DNA of 35,234 bases from Saprospiraceae bacterium (GCA_019634125.1 JAHQVX010000071.1:1-35234), one strand, 5' to 3'; counted from the stretch's first letter, positions 8,556 through 16,786 are shown. Translations and numbers: made by a program. Notes: generated by a model not told the origin, from the sequence alone.

Positions 8556-9164
8556 TTACTTAATTTTTAAATCGAGTAATTTTTCGCCTTCTAAATAGGC
8601 TTCGAGGTGGTCACCAATAGCCAGTGATCCAACGCCTTCTGGTGTTCCGGTGAAGATGAGGTCGCCTTGTTGCAAGGTGATGAATTGGCTGATATAGCTG
8701 ATAATATCTTCAATTTTAAAGAGCAAGTCTTTGGTGTGTCCAGTTTGGACGCTTTCTCCATTTTTTTTGAGTTCGAAATGGATGTCGTGAAAATCTTTTT
8801 CTGGAAGCGGGATGAGTTTTCCTATTGGTGCGGCGTGGTCAAAGGCTTTGGCAATTTCCCATGGGTGTTTCCTTGATTTTAAGTCGGCTTGTAAGTCGCG
8901 CGCGGTCAGGTCAAGTCCAACGGTGAGTTGATCAATATAGTTTCGAGCGAATTGTGGATCGATATGTTTTCCATTTTTGCCAATTCGCACGACCAATTCA
9001 CATTCATGGTGTAGGTCTTTCGTGAATTCTGGGTAGTAGAAGTCATTGCCAGGTTTGAGTAGTGAGGTGGCAGGTTTCATGAACAATACGATGTTCTCTG
9101 GAACAGGATTTCCTAATTCTTTCGCGTGTTTGGCGTAGGTGCGTGCCAGGCAGATGATTTTCAT
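8556..9164 (-). CDS. Fumarylacetoacetate hydrolase (FAH) family protein
   Basis: This compact 203-aa FAH-fold enzyme is of the small FAHD1/YcgM type, which act as acylpyruvate hydrolases or oxaloacetate decarboxylases/tautomerases. Metal ligands follow the family pattern: E54 and E56 in HHECELVV, and D85 in VGLDLTARDLQ. They are followed by WEIAKAFDHAAPIG (102-115) and the C-terminal FTGTPEGVG. I chose ATG 9164 (MKIICLARTY) rather than the longer frame to 9239: the family starts here and the extra codons derive from a hairpin. The gene lies downstream of ligD on the same strand but 121 bases away, with no functional link evident. The substrate cannot be assigned from sequence. Confidence 0.85.
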   Translation of the reverse strand: MKIICLARTYAKHAKELGNPVPENIVLFMKPATSLLKPGNDFYYPEFTKDLHHECELVVRIGKNGKHIDPQFARNYIDQLTVGLDLTARDLQADLKSRKHPWEIAKAFDHAAPIGKLIPLPEKDFHDIHFELKKNGESVQTGHTKDLLFKIEDIISYISQFITLQQGDLIFTGTPEGVGSLAIGDHLEAYLEGEKLLDLKIK

Positions 9165-9213
9165 GGTGTAAAGGTAAGCGAGAATTTTGGTCGGCGAGAC
9201 GGCTATGGGTAGT

Positions 9214-9239
9214 TTGCACGAAGCTGGAGCTTCGCGCAA
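9214..9239. repeat. Intergenic hairpin between ligD and the FAH gene
   Basis: Arms TTGCACGAAGC and GCTTCGCGCAA form an 11-bp stem with one mismatch and a 4-nt loop (TGGA). There is no T-run on either side, so it does not look like an ordinary terminator. It resembles the coding-region hairpins elsewhere in the window. Confidence 0.6.
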
Positions 9240-9285
9240 GATATATCAAAATACGCGGCCGAAGAAAAATGTGCTAAGCAAGGAG

Positions 9286-11154
9286 TTAGCTCAATTTCTG
9301 TAAACAAGCCATCATGTCGACCTTATCGGTTAGGACGCCTTTGAATAGATCTCCTTTTTCTTTCAGCCTGTCTGGCATGGTGAATAGGTTGAAATCGGTG
9401 GGGCGCAGGCCTTTTTTGAGTTCTTTGGGCAGTAGTGGAGTACTGACGGAAGCGTGCGGCCTTGGCCGCACGCTATACACACTTGCCAACGTCTGACCCC
9501 GTGCATTTTGCAAATAGTCCAAATAAATTTTATGCGCTGAGCGCTTGCTCAAACTCCTTTCCATGGTGGTTAAGTCTGGAAGCTTTTGTTGAACAAACGA
9601 ACAAATGAGTTCCGCGAAGAGCTTCGCTTGCTCATAACTATACTTAGCCCCTAGAGGAACATAAATATGAATGCCCCGAGAACCAGAAGTTTTACAATAG
9701 GCTGGCGCACCAATCTCTTGTAAAATTTCTAGTGTAGCCTGCGCGCATTCTACGACATCATCGAAGGTGTTTTTCTTGGAAGGGTCGAGATCAATGGATA
9801 AAAAGTCGGGCTGGTCAATGGTTTCAATGCGACTCTTCCACGGATTGATGTCGATACAACTCAGGTTGTTGATGTAAGCTAAGCTCTCTTTGTTATTACA
9901 AAGGAGGTAATCGATGGTTCGGTCGCCCGATTCGGAATACAGCGCACATTGCTCGATCCAATCTGGGGCATGATCAACGTCCTTATTGTAAAAGCTAGGT
10001 GCATTAATGCCATTTGGGAAGCGTCGTAAGCTTTGCGGTCGGTTTTTAAGGTGAGGTAGGAGGTATTCGGCAATGCTTTGGTAATACTCGATGACCTGGC
10101 CTTTGGTAATGTTTTGCTCGGGAAAGTAGCGTTTTTCAAGGCTGGTTAATCGTACTTTTTCGGGCAGTTGTCCCAGGGGTTTTTGGGTAGGTTTCGCCAC
10201 TGTTTTAGGACGTGAATTTTGCAAGTCTTGCGGACTCAGGTCTTCACGCATTCCAACGAAGGTTGGGTGGCGAAACCGCCCGTCTGCGGTACGTTCGGTG
10301 TATTTGACGGTGCATACGTACAAAGGCGTTACCCAATGCGGTTCCGCATTGGGTTCGAACTGTCCCACCAGATCCGTTTCATCCTTGGTATGCGGGTGCA
10401 ACAGCTCATAAAAGGCCTTCAACTCTTTGTCGTTGTAGCCCGATCCAGCATGACCAACATAGCGTAACTGATTGGCTGCATCGTATTGGGCGAGAATGAG
10501 TGAACCAAAGTATTTACGCGACTCTCGAGGCGAGGTATACCCAACGATAACGGCCTCGTCGGTTTTTTCGTGTTTAAATTTCAGCCACTTATCACTGCGC
10601 GTATCTGTATAATAAGCGCTATTTTTTTGCTTGCCTATAATGCCTTCTAAGCCCATTTCCCTAGTCTTTTCGAAGAATTTAGTAGCCTGTTCTTCAATAT
10701 GATCGCAATACAATACGATGTCACTTTCAGGCAAGGCCCGTTTTAACGCTTTTTTGCGTTCAATAAGGGGTAAAGAAGTAATGTCTAAATCATTAAACAT
10801 GAGGAGGTCAAAGACATAAAACTTGAGAGGTAAATGCTGATTTTCTCGGTAGGCCTGCAATTTTTGGAAACTCGGTTGATGATTTTCATCCAGCAATACT
10901 ATTTCACCATCTAAAATCATTTTGCCTGGAAACGACAACAGTTCGTTATAAACTATCTCAAACTTCTTGGCGAAGGAAAGCCCATTCCGGGAATACAATT
11001 TAACTTCCCCATCATTGACTTCAGCTACAGCTCGATAGCCATCCCATTTGATTTCGTATAGCCAATCTTGATGTGCTCTAAAATCACCGCCAGGCGCGGC
11101 CAGCATAGGGCGAGTATAGCTTAGAAACTTATTATCTCGAAGTGTTTGGTCCAT
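9286..11154 (-). CDS. ligD: ATP-dependent DNA ligase LigD (ligase + polymerase domains, no phosphoesterase domain)
   Basis: This is the nuclear end-joining ligase that works with Ku in bacterial NHEJ. Residues 10-310 are the ATP-dependent ligase domain: the adenylated lysine is K36 in YEIKWDGYR, followed by LDGEIV (81-86), YVFDLLMFN (113-121), GLEGIIGK (168-175) and KWLKFKHEK (189-197). Residues about 333-622 are the primase-like polymerase domain with the metal-binding D455-x-D457 in SIDLDPSK, KTSGSRGIHIYVPL (488-501) and SVRPRPHASVSTPL. An N-terminal 3'-phosphoesterase domain, present in many LigD proteins, is absent; the protein starts directly with the ligase domain. The start ATG overlaps the ku stop by one base (TAATG). 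Two perfect hairpins lie in the frame at 9451-9474 and 10331-10354. Confidence 0.95.
   Translation of the reverse strand: MDQTLRDNKFLSYTRPMLAAPGGDFRAHQDWLYEIKWDGYRAVAEVNDGEVKLYSRNGLSFAKKFEIVYNELLSFPGKMILDGEIVLLDENHQPSFQKLQAYRENQHLPLKFYVFDLLMFNDLDITSLPLIERKKALKRALPESDIVLYCDHIEEQATKFFEKTREMGLEGIIGKQKNSAYYTDTRSDKWLKFKHEKTDEAVIVGYTSPRESRKYFGSLILAQYDAANQLRYVGHAGSGYNDKELKAFYELLHPHTKDETDLVGQFEPNAEPHWVTPLYVCTVKYTERTADGRFRHPTFVGMREDLSPQDLQNSRPKTVAKPTQKPLGQLPEKVRLTSLEKRYFPEQNITKGQVIEYYQSIAEYLLPHLKNRPQSLRRFPNGINAPSFYNKDVDHAPDWIEQCALYSESGDRTIDYLLCNNKESLAYINNLSCIDINPWKSRIETIDQPDFLSIDLDPSKKNTFDDVVECAQATLEILQEIGAPAYCKTSGSRGIHIYVPLGAKYSYEQAKLFAELICSFVQQKLPDLTTMERSLSKRSAHKIYLDYLQNARGQTLASVYSVRPRPHASVSTPLLPKELKKGLRPTDFNLFTMPDRLKEKGDLFKGVLTDKVDMMACLQKLS
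9451..9474. repeat. Compact perfect hairpin inside ligD (polymerase domain)
   Basis: Arms AGCGTGCGGC and GCCGCACGCT, 10 bp perfect with a 4-nt spacer CTTG whose outer C and G could also pair. It encodes SVRPRPHA, part of a conserved LigD polymerase motif. Confidence 0.7.
10331..10354. repeat. Compact perfect hairpin inside ligD (end of ligase domain)
   Basis: Arms ACCCAATGCG and CGCATTGGGT, 10 bp perfect with a 4-nt spacer GTTC. It encodes EPNAEPHW (residues 267-274). Confidence 0.75.
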
Positions 11155-11945
11155 TAGGACGCCGACTTTTTCTTCTCTGCATTTTCCAAACTGGCTTTCA
11201 ACTGTTCCATTAGATCAACGGTTTTTGCCTTGGTTTGCTTAATCGGAATATCCGCTGCTGATTTCCCACTGCCTGTTGCTGCTTTGGCTTTAATGATTTC
11301 CATTAAGGCATCGGAATAAGTGTCTTTGTATCGGAATGGATCGTAATTACTATCCAGTTGGTCAATTAAGCTGATGGCCATATCGAGTTCTGCATCTCTA
11401 ACTTCCATTTCTGAAATCTTTAATTCGGTGTGGTCTCGAATTTCTTCGCCGAAACGTATTCGGTTGAGCACAAGAATATCGTTGTTGTAAGGTCGAATAA
11501 TACCTAAATGTTCTTTTTCACGCAAAACATAGGTGCCAATCCCCGCTTTTCGGGTTTTTTTCAGGGCTTGAAGTAATAAGTTATAAGCGCTTCGGCCATC
11601 ATCTTGCGGTTCTAAGAAGTAGGGCATTTCGAAGTAAATCGAGTCGATGTCTTTTTCTTGGATAAACTGCTGGATGTTGAGCATTTTGTTTTTCTGTGGC
11701 GCCGCTTGATCAAAGTCTTCATCTTCGAGGACAACATAAGTACCTTCGTGATTATAGCCTTTAACAATGTTCTTCCATTCTACTTCTTGGCCAGTTTTTT
11801 CATTTACCCGCTTAAACTTAATGTTGGAAAAATCTGCTTTGTCTAACATATCTAAATCAAGGTTACTCTCTTGAACCGCAGAATAGATTTTTACAGGGAT
11901 GTTAACGAGGCCAAAACCAATGGCGCCTTTCCAAATAGCTCTCAT
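11154..11945 (-). CDS. ku: Non-homologous end-joining protein Ku
   Basis: This 263-aa bacterial Ku homodimer subunit rings broken DNA ends and recruits LigD. The N-terminus is diagnostic (MRAIWKGAIGFGLVNIPVKIYSA), followed by FKRVNEKTGQEVEWKNIVKGY and ALKKTRKAGIGTYVLREKEHL. The core Ku domain spans about 5-190. The C-terminal tail is lysine-rich (KAKTVDLMEQLKASLENAEKKK), as expected for the LigD/DNA-contacting extension. It is the first gene of a two-gene operon with ligD, coupled by TAATG. The two form a complete minimal two-component NHEJ system. Confidence 0.97.
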   Translation of the reverse strand: MRAIWKGAIGFGLVNIPVKIYSAVQESNLDLDMLDKADFSNIKFKRVNEKTGQEVEWKNIVKGYNHEGTYVVLEDEDFDQAAPQKNKMLNIQQFIQEKDIDSIYFEMPYFLEPQDDGRSAYNLLLQALKKTRKAGIGTYVLREKEHLGIIRPYNNDILVLNRIRFGEEIRDHTELKISEMEVRDAELDMAISLIDQLDSNYDPFRYKDTYSDALMEIIKAKAATGSGKSAADIPIKQTKAKTVDLMEQLKASLENAEKKKSAS

Positions 11946-12171
11946 GGAGGAATAATTTTAACTCGCATAAATATAGAAGTTCAGGGGCAGAACTCCATTT
12001 AATGGATTGCGAATTTCTTGTATTTAATTGAATTTCAAGTGTTTGCATGTTTTACTAGCCTTTTAGGAGAGTATGCGTTCAATAAAACTCAACTAAAAGT
12101 GTAGGAAGATTTTAACGGATTATTTAGAACATTATATCGTCAACCAAATTTAAAATCAAAACACAACACTC

Positions 12172-12468
12172 ATGTTTAGCAGCGACATTGAACAAAAGAT
12201 TATCGACCTTCAATTGGGTGCAAAGAAGGAGGACTTATTGAGGGATTTATTTTTAGAAATTGCTTTAATGACCTTACCTGTTTCGGAAGAACAAATGCAA
12301 CGCGCCTTATTGGTCTTGTATGGTAAAGATGTAAAAACCATTGAACATTTAGTCGATCATTTCTTTTTTGATAATCCGGAAGCTTTGATTCGTCAAGCGC
12401 AAGAACGATTGCAAAAGGAAGTTGCAGAAGGCACGGTCATGCTACAAAGATTAGCCGTTTCTGCGTAA
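12172..12468 (+). CDS. 98-aa hypothetical protein, predicted helical
   Basis: I do not recognise this family. The protein (MFSSDIEQKIIDLQLG...) has no signal peptide or membrane segment, is rich in Leu, Glu and Gln, and looks entirely alpha-helical, with heptad-like spacing in the C-terminal third (EALIRQAQERLQKEVAEG). It stands alone, 226 bases from the divergent ku gene and 167 bases before the carboxypeptidase. I see no convincing TAnnTTTG box in its upstream gap. Codon use resembles the neighbours and there is no overlap with a known gene, so a real gene is likely. A small cytoplasmic adaptor is possible but unsupported. Confidence 0.6.
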   Translation: MFSSDIEQKIIDLQLGAKKEDLLRDLFLEIALMTLPVSEEQMQRALLVLYGKDVKTIEHLVDHFFFDNPEALIRQAQERLQKEVAEGTVMLQRLAVSA

Positions 12469-12635
12469 AACTTCTACCCGAGAGAGTTTTGGAATGCAAT
12501 CCTGGCGAATTAAAACAAGTGCAAAGATGGTGTTACGTTAGGCGATTTCTTTTCGAAACTTTTTCGGAATTTTTGGTTTATAATTCTCCAGAGTATGTGC
12601 TAAAAGAAGTCGAGGCTTTGTACTAATTTCATACA

Positions 12636-14438
12636 ATGAAAAGTTACTTGCCCTTTCTTCTTCTTATTGTATGTTTTGGTTGTGATCTTAAAGTTCCGAT
12701 TCCTACGGCTGATTTGAAAGCCCCGTTTGAGTTAAAGGAAAATTATAGTGCGTCTTACGAAGAAGGGATGGCTTTTTACGATAAGTTAGACGGACGGTTT
12801 ACGAAGTGTAAAGTCATTGAAGTTGGCGAGACAGACAGCGGCAAGCCGCTGTCTCTAGCCATTCTATCCAAGAATCATGATTTCACCCTAAATGAGTTGG
12901 TCAATAGCGATAAGCCTATCTTTTTCATCAACAATGCCATTCACCCTGGGGAACCTTGTGGTGTAGACGCGACGATGCTTTTTTACAGAGATGTTTTGGC
13001 CAATGATTCCTTGCGACAAGTTTTAGACCATATCAATATTGTAGCGATTCCCTACTACAATATTAGCGGGGCATTGAACCGAAATAGCACGACTCGGGCC
13101 AATCAGAACGGCCCAGTAGAGTATGGGTTTCGAGGGAATATTAAGAACCTCGACTTAAACCGAGATTTTGTGAAGGCAGATTCGAAAAATGCCAAGACGT
13201 TTAATCAGGTATTTTCTAAGTTACAGCCTGAAGTATTTATTGATAATCATACGACGAACGGAGCAGATTATCAGTATACGATGACCTTAATAAATACGTT
13301 GCCTGAGAAACTCCCAGCTTCGCTGGGAGGGTTGCTGAAAGACAACATGCTGCCTTTTTTGTATTCAGACATGGCGGCGCGCGGCTGGGATATGACGCCT
13401 TATGTGAGCACTTATGGCAGTATTCCTGATCAGGGCTTAGTGGCCTTCAACGACTTGCCGCGCTACTCGAATGGATATGCCGCACTGCATCATTCCCTCG
13501 CATTTACCGGCGAAACACATATGCTGAAGCCATTCAAAGATCGAGTGTGGAGTAATTACGAACTGTTGCACAGTATGAGCACTTGGATGGCCAATCATGT
13601 GGCGGAATTAACAGCTGCGCATGATCAAGCCCTTGAAGCTACATCTACTGAAGAAACGGAGGTCTTGCATTGGCAATTGGATACGACTCAATTCGAGGAC
13701 CTGACATTTAAAGGCTACAAAGCTGAATATAAACCGAGTGAAATCACAGGAAGACAACGCTTGAACTACAACCGAGACAGTTCGTTTACTAAAACCATTA
13801 AGTATTACAACAGTTATCGTCCTCGGGAGGATCAGCCTGTGGCGAAGCCACAGGCTTTCTACATCCCGCAGGCTTGGACCGAAGTGTTGGAGCGTCTCCG
13901 ATGGAATGGGGTAGAGGTCATTGAGCTGGATAAAGCCGTGGAAGTAGAAGGTCAATACAAGTATATCAACAACTATGAAACCGTAAATCAGCCCTATGAA
14001 AGCCATTACTTGCATTTTAACGTAACTACTCGATCCGAGGAGGCGACAGCGACGTTTGAAGTGGGGGATTTTAAAGTGCCGCTAGGCCAAGGTAGAGATA
14101 AGTATATTATGGCTAGTCTGGCGCCGGAGGCGCCGGATTCCTACTTTGCATGGAATTTTTTCGATGGCATTCTTATGCAGAAAGAATACTATTCGCCTTA
14201 TCTCTTCGAAGATCGAGCAGTGGAACTGCTCGATAAACACCCAGATTGGAAAGTAGAATTAGACAGTCTCATTCAAAACGATCCAAGCTTTACTGAAAAT
14301 TCACGAACTGCGTTGAATTGGGTGTACAAGAAAAGTGATCATTACGAAAAAACCCACCTTCGCTATCCCGTGTTTTATGGCCAAAAAGAAACCATTGTGC
14401 CAGTGAATGTTTTTTCCGAACAAGAAGGAGAAAATTAG
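12636..14438 (+). CDS. M14 family zinc carboxypeptidase, probable lipoprotein
   Basis: This 600-aa exported metallopeptidase has an N-terminus (hydrophobic run ending IVCFGC) that looks like a lipoprotein signal with Cys16 as anchor, although the lipobox is not canonical. The M14 catalytic domain covers about 35-320: zinc ligands H103 and E106 (AIHPGEPCG) and H205 (DNHTTNG), substrate-binding R177 in LDLNRDF, and the catalytic glutamate E293 in FTGETHMLK. The C-terminal 280 residues are a beta-rich extension of unknown role seen in similar Bacteroidota proteins. Processing of peptides or peptidoglycan stem peptides in the periplasm or at the surface is inferred. Four compact hairpins sit within its frame (12833, 13311, 13834, 14117), more than in any other gene of the window. 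Confidence 0.88.
   Translation: MKSYLPFLLLIVCFGCDLKVPIPTADLKAPFELKENYSASYEEGMAFYDKLDGRFTKCKVIEVGETDSGKPLSLAILSKNHDFTLNELVNSDKPIFFINNAIHPGEPCGVDATMLFYRDVLANDSLRQVLDHINIVAIPYYNISGALNRNSTTRANQNGPVEYGFRGNIKNLDLNRDFVKADSKNAKTFNQVFSKLQPEVFIDNHTTNGADYQYTMTLINTLPEKLPASLGGLLKDNMLPFLYSDMAARGWDMTPYVSTYGSIPDQGLVAFNDLPRYSNGYAALHHSLAFTGETHMLKPFKDRVWSNYELLHSMSTWMANHVAELTAAHDQALEATSTEETEVLHWQLDTTQFEDLTFKGYKAEYKPSEITGRQRLNYNRDSSFTKTIKYYNSYRPREDQPVAKPQAFYIPQAWTEVLERLRWNGVEVIELDKAVEVEGQYKYINNYETVNQPYESHYLHFNVTTRSEEATATFEVGDFKVPLGQGRDKYIMASLAPEAPDSYFAWNFFDGILMQKEYYSPYLFEDRAVELLDKHPDWKVELDSLIQNDPSFTENSRTALNWVYKKSDHYEKTHLRYPVFYGQKETIVPVNVFSEQEGEN
12833..12854. repeat. Compact perfect hairpin inside the M14 gene (1 of 4)
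   Basis: Arms AGACAGCGGC and GCCGCTGTCT, 10 bp perfect with an AA spacer (effective loop CAAG). It encodes DSGKPLS (residues 67-73). Confidence 0.75.
13311..13329. repeat. Compact perfect hairpin inside the M14 gene (2 of 4)
   Basis: Arms CTCCCAGC and GCTGGGAG, 8 bp perfect, loop TTC. The complementary strand has a GC-GAA-GC core. It encodes LPASLGG. Confidence 0.7.
13834..13856. repeat. Compact perfect hairpin inside the M14 gene (3 of 4)
   Basis: Arms AGCCTGTGGC and GCCACAGGCT, 10 bp perfect, loop GAA (GC-GAA-GC core). It encodes QPVAKPQA. Confidence 0.75.
14117..14137. repeat. Compact hairpin inside the M14 gene (4 of 4)
   Basis: Arms TCTGGCGCC and GGCGCCGGA, 9 bp with one T·G wobble, loop GGA. 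It encodes SLAPEAPD. Confidence 0.6.
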
Positions 14439-14509
14439 CGCCAGGCTGAGCTTGTTCAAGTCCTATTCCTCCGCGAAAATCAGCTATCTGAATAGATCTA
14501 CTCACTAAA

Positions 14510-16624
14510 CTAACTAACAGCTCCATCCTTCTCCTTCATTCGATTATAAGCCATAATGAAAATGGCTCCTAAGTTTTTATGCGGAGGTACATAGTCTTGG
14601 AAGCGTTTATAGGTTTTAGTATTTCCTTTGAGTTGACCACCCAAGGTATCCCAGAACCCTTGCCATTCGATATCGGTCTCAGCCAACATATTCTTATTCA
14701 ACAAACGAATCAACGGATCATTAATCGCCATGGCTCCAATCTGTTTAGAAGAAATAATATGGACATCTGGTGATCGATCTAAGACCTTCGTTAAATTATG
14801 GTAACCACCACAGGAGCCTAAAAAAACTAGTTTGGCATTCTGGGTTAAGCTTTGAATCGTAGTGTCTACATAAAAACTATGTCCTCTATGAATCACCACG
14901 CTTGGTTGTTTTCCCGTTGAACGGAAGTAAGCTCTTAAATCATCCTTGCCCCGAAACTCATATTGAGGTTTGTTGGCGTATACTTCAACCTTCTGCTTCC
15001 CAACACTGCTCATTTTAACATAGGTTTTCTTGTCTTCAATTTTCCAATTCCCATTTCGGAAAGAAGGCATAAAACTGGCATAGGAAGCTTTCCCATCATC
15101 ATCATCGAAAAAGAACACTTGTTGTATGATGACCCCGTCTTGGTTTTTCAAGCTTTGATGACTGAGTTGATTGATTTTAGGAATATCGTATTGAGCAACT
15201 AGATCCGTTACCCATTCGTCGCTGTAAGCATTGCTTTGATTCAGAATTGCACTTAATAAACTGTACACTCGAATGCCGTGTGTATTCGTTTCGTAATTTA
15301 CTCGCGCCAATTCAGAGCTCATTTTCTCAACGAAAAATGCTTTTAATTCATCGTTTGTTAAACTGCCAAAGGTGTCTGCCACATCTACAGCAGCAGTTAA
15401 GCTGTTTTCGAGCTTGCCCTCTTCTAAGTTGGATACAAACTGGGTTAATAAGACCTTTTGATGCTCTTCCGACATTTTAGATAAGAAATCATCCAGCTTA
15501 TTATAACCAGCACACATTTTAATGAATGTGCGGTACTTGCCCATCTTCATATCTTGCAGGAATGTGTAGGCATCTTTCTCATCTAAGCCTGAGATGAGAC
15601 GTTCGTAAAAGCCGTTAAACGTTGACGTGAATATCTCTTCGGGTGTATACACCATGTATGTATAGAATTCGGCAGGACTTAAGTCTTTCACTGATTTAAA
15701 TCGAACGGCCGGATCTTTGGTCTCGTGCAAGTCATTCACGGCTCGAACCACTTCAAGAGCTTCATTTTTAATCTTGTATTCAATACCCGATTGACCAACA
15801 ATATCTTCCCGCAAAGATAGGTCGATGAGTTGCTGACGGAACTTCCGTTCGTCTTCGCCAATGGTATGAGCCTCTGCAGCGGTCATGCCGTGGTTTAGAA
15901 TGTCTTCTAGCATATAAAACGACTTCGAGGCTCGCCCATAGTTATTGAATAAGGCTAAAAAGGTCTGCGTGGTCGGATTGGTACTCTTATAAAGCAAATC
16001 ATTGATCGGGGTATAAGTATTCACCCAACGTTTCATTTTTATCGGATCTTCATATACAAGATCGTCTACCACTTGAACTAAATAAGGCGAACTTTGATAT
16101 TTATGGATTTCAGCAATGAATTCATACGGGTTGTTGTCCATCATAAACTTCAATGCATCATAGGCGTAAGGCTTGTCCTTGTAGAGTTTGAAATAATTTC
16201 GAGCTAAGATCTGGTTGCTGGTTAATTTCTTTCGCGTCCAAGCTTCGTTTTGATCATAGTGAATGTTCATCAGCAATTCGAACCGATCCAACCAATATTC
16301 TTTAGCAAAGTCTTCGTCGCTGGTGTCGTACAACCAATTCTTTAACACTTTAAGCTCATCGCGTAATACCATCCAGTGGGCATCTTTGTCGTTGATCTCC
16401 TTTTGAAGTTTGTTGATTTCTGTGATGTATAGACGTGTGGCACGTTCTCCGGCAGCTAGGTTATAAGATATAGTGATTCGGCCATCGGCCAAACTATCTT
16501 TTTGGTCAAATTCATACTGCCGTTCATCAATTTTTTCATTGAGTTCGGCAACAATATCGTAGGGTAAAGCAGCAAAAGCGACATGACCCCCAATCAAAAA
16601 AAGAAAACTAATTATCCAACGCAT
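14510..16624 (-). CDS. Secreted 704-aa protein with CHAT/caspase-like C-terminal domain
   Basis: The N-terminus (MRWIISFLFLIGGHVAFA, then ALPYD) is a clear signal peptide. Residues about 25-500 are a long, mostly helical region without a family I recognise. The C-terminal 130 residues look like a caspase-fold (CHAT-type) core: VVIHRGHSFYVDTTI (576-590) resembles the CHAT strand ending in H-x-x-G-H, and AKLVFLGSCGGYHNL (598-612) resembles the hydrophobic strand ending in S-A-C. The proposed dyad is H582 and C605. Both dyad positions and flanking hydrophobic strands are present, so an active cysteine peptidase is plausible; substrate and activation are unknown. It is transcribed alone, convergent with the M14 peptidase and divergent from the TPR gene, with a -7 box at 16653-16660. 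Confidence 0.65.
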   Translation of the reverse strand: MRWIISFLFLIGGHVAFAALPYDIVAELNEKIDERQYEFDQKDSLADGRITISYNLAAGERATRLYITEINKLQKEINDKDAHWMVLRDELKVLKNWLYDTSDEDFAKEYWLDRFELLMNIHYDQNEAWTRKKLTSNQILARNYFKLYKDKPYAYDALKFMMDNNPYEFIAEIHKYQSSPYLVQVVDDLVYEDPIKMKRWVNTYTPINDLLYKSTNPTTQTFLALFNNYGRASKSFYMLEDILNHGMTAAEAHTIGEDERKFRQQLIDLSLREDIVGQSGIEYKIKNEALEVVRAVNDLHETKDPAVRFKSVKDLSPAEFYTYMVYTPEEIFTSTFNGFYERLISGLDEKDAYTFLQDMKMGKYRTFIKMCAGYNKLDDFLSKMSEEHQKVLLTQFVSNLEEGKLENSLTAAVDVADTFGSLTNDELKAFFVEKMSSELARVNYETNTHGIRVYSLLSAILNQSNAYSDEWVTDLVAQYDIPKINQLSHQSLKNQDGVIIQQVFFFDDDDGKASYASFMPSFRNGNWKIEDKKTYVKMSSVGKQKVEVYANKPQYEFRGKDDLRAYFRSTGKQPSVVIHRGHSFYVDTTIQSLTQNAKLVFLGSCGGYHNLTKVLDRSPDVHIISSKQIGAMAINDPLIRLLNKNMLAETDIEWQGFWDTLGGQLKGNTKTYKRFQDYVPPHKNLGAIFIMAYNRMKEKDGAVS

Positions 16625-16652
16625 GTTTGAATCTTCCTACTGTTTATTTTAT

Positions 16653-16660
16653 CAAAAGTA
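16653..16660 (-). promoter_or_regulatory. -7 box for the CHAT-like gene
   Basis: The minus strand reads TACTTTTG (TAnnTTTG), 28 bases before the ATG at 16624. No clear -33 element is present. Confidence 0.45.
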
Positions 16661-16711
16661 GTGCCTTTCTTGTTTTTGTGCTAGAAACTGGCATTCTAAC
16701 TGGGCATTTTG

Positions 16712-16719
16712 TACTTTTG
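16712..16719 (+). promoter_or_regulatory. -7 box for the TPR–comA run
   Basis: TACTTTTG on plus (TAnnTTTG), in the same divergent gap as the opposite-facing box at 16653. It would give a long leader of about 130 nt that spans the two DnaA-box-like sites. Confidence 0.45.
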
Positions 16720-16757
16720 CCGGCCTTTTTAATATAAGAACTTATTCTTTATTACGG

Positions 16758-16786
16758 TGTGGATAAGCCACTTGACTTGTGGATGA
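16758..16786. promoter_or_regulatory. Two DnaA-box-like 9-mers in the divergent gap
   Basis: TGTGGATAA (16758-16766) is the exact complement of the consensus DnaA box TTATCCACA. TGTGGATGA (16778-16786), one base different, follows in the same orientation with starts 20 bp apart. The flanking sequence to 16850 is AT-rich. This could be a DnaA-regulated promoter, a minor DnaA cluster or part of a replication origin. Two boxes alone do not establish an origin. Confidence 0.35.

Noticed and set aside
9165-9239. N-terminal extension of the FAH-family protein
   Set aside because: The added codons are encoded by an intergenic hairpin and do not match the family, which begins at MKIICLART.
11542-11561. 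Terminator-like CCCG-loop-CGGG followed by seven T on plus inside ku
   Set aside because: The stem is only 4 bp and antisense to the gene; the residues KKTRKAG explain the A/T run.
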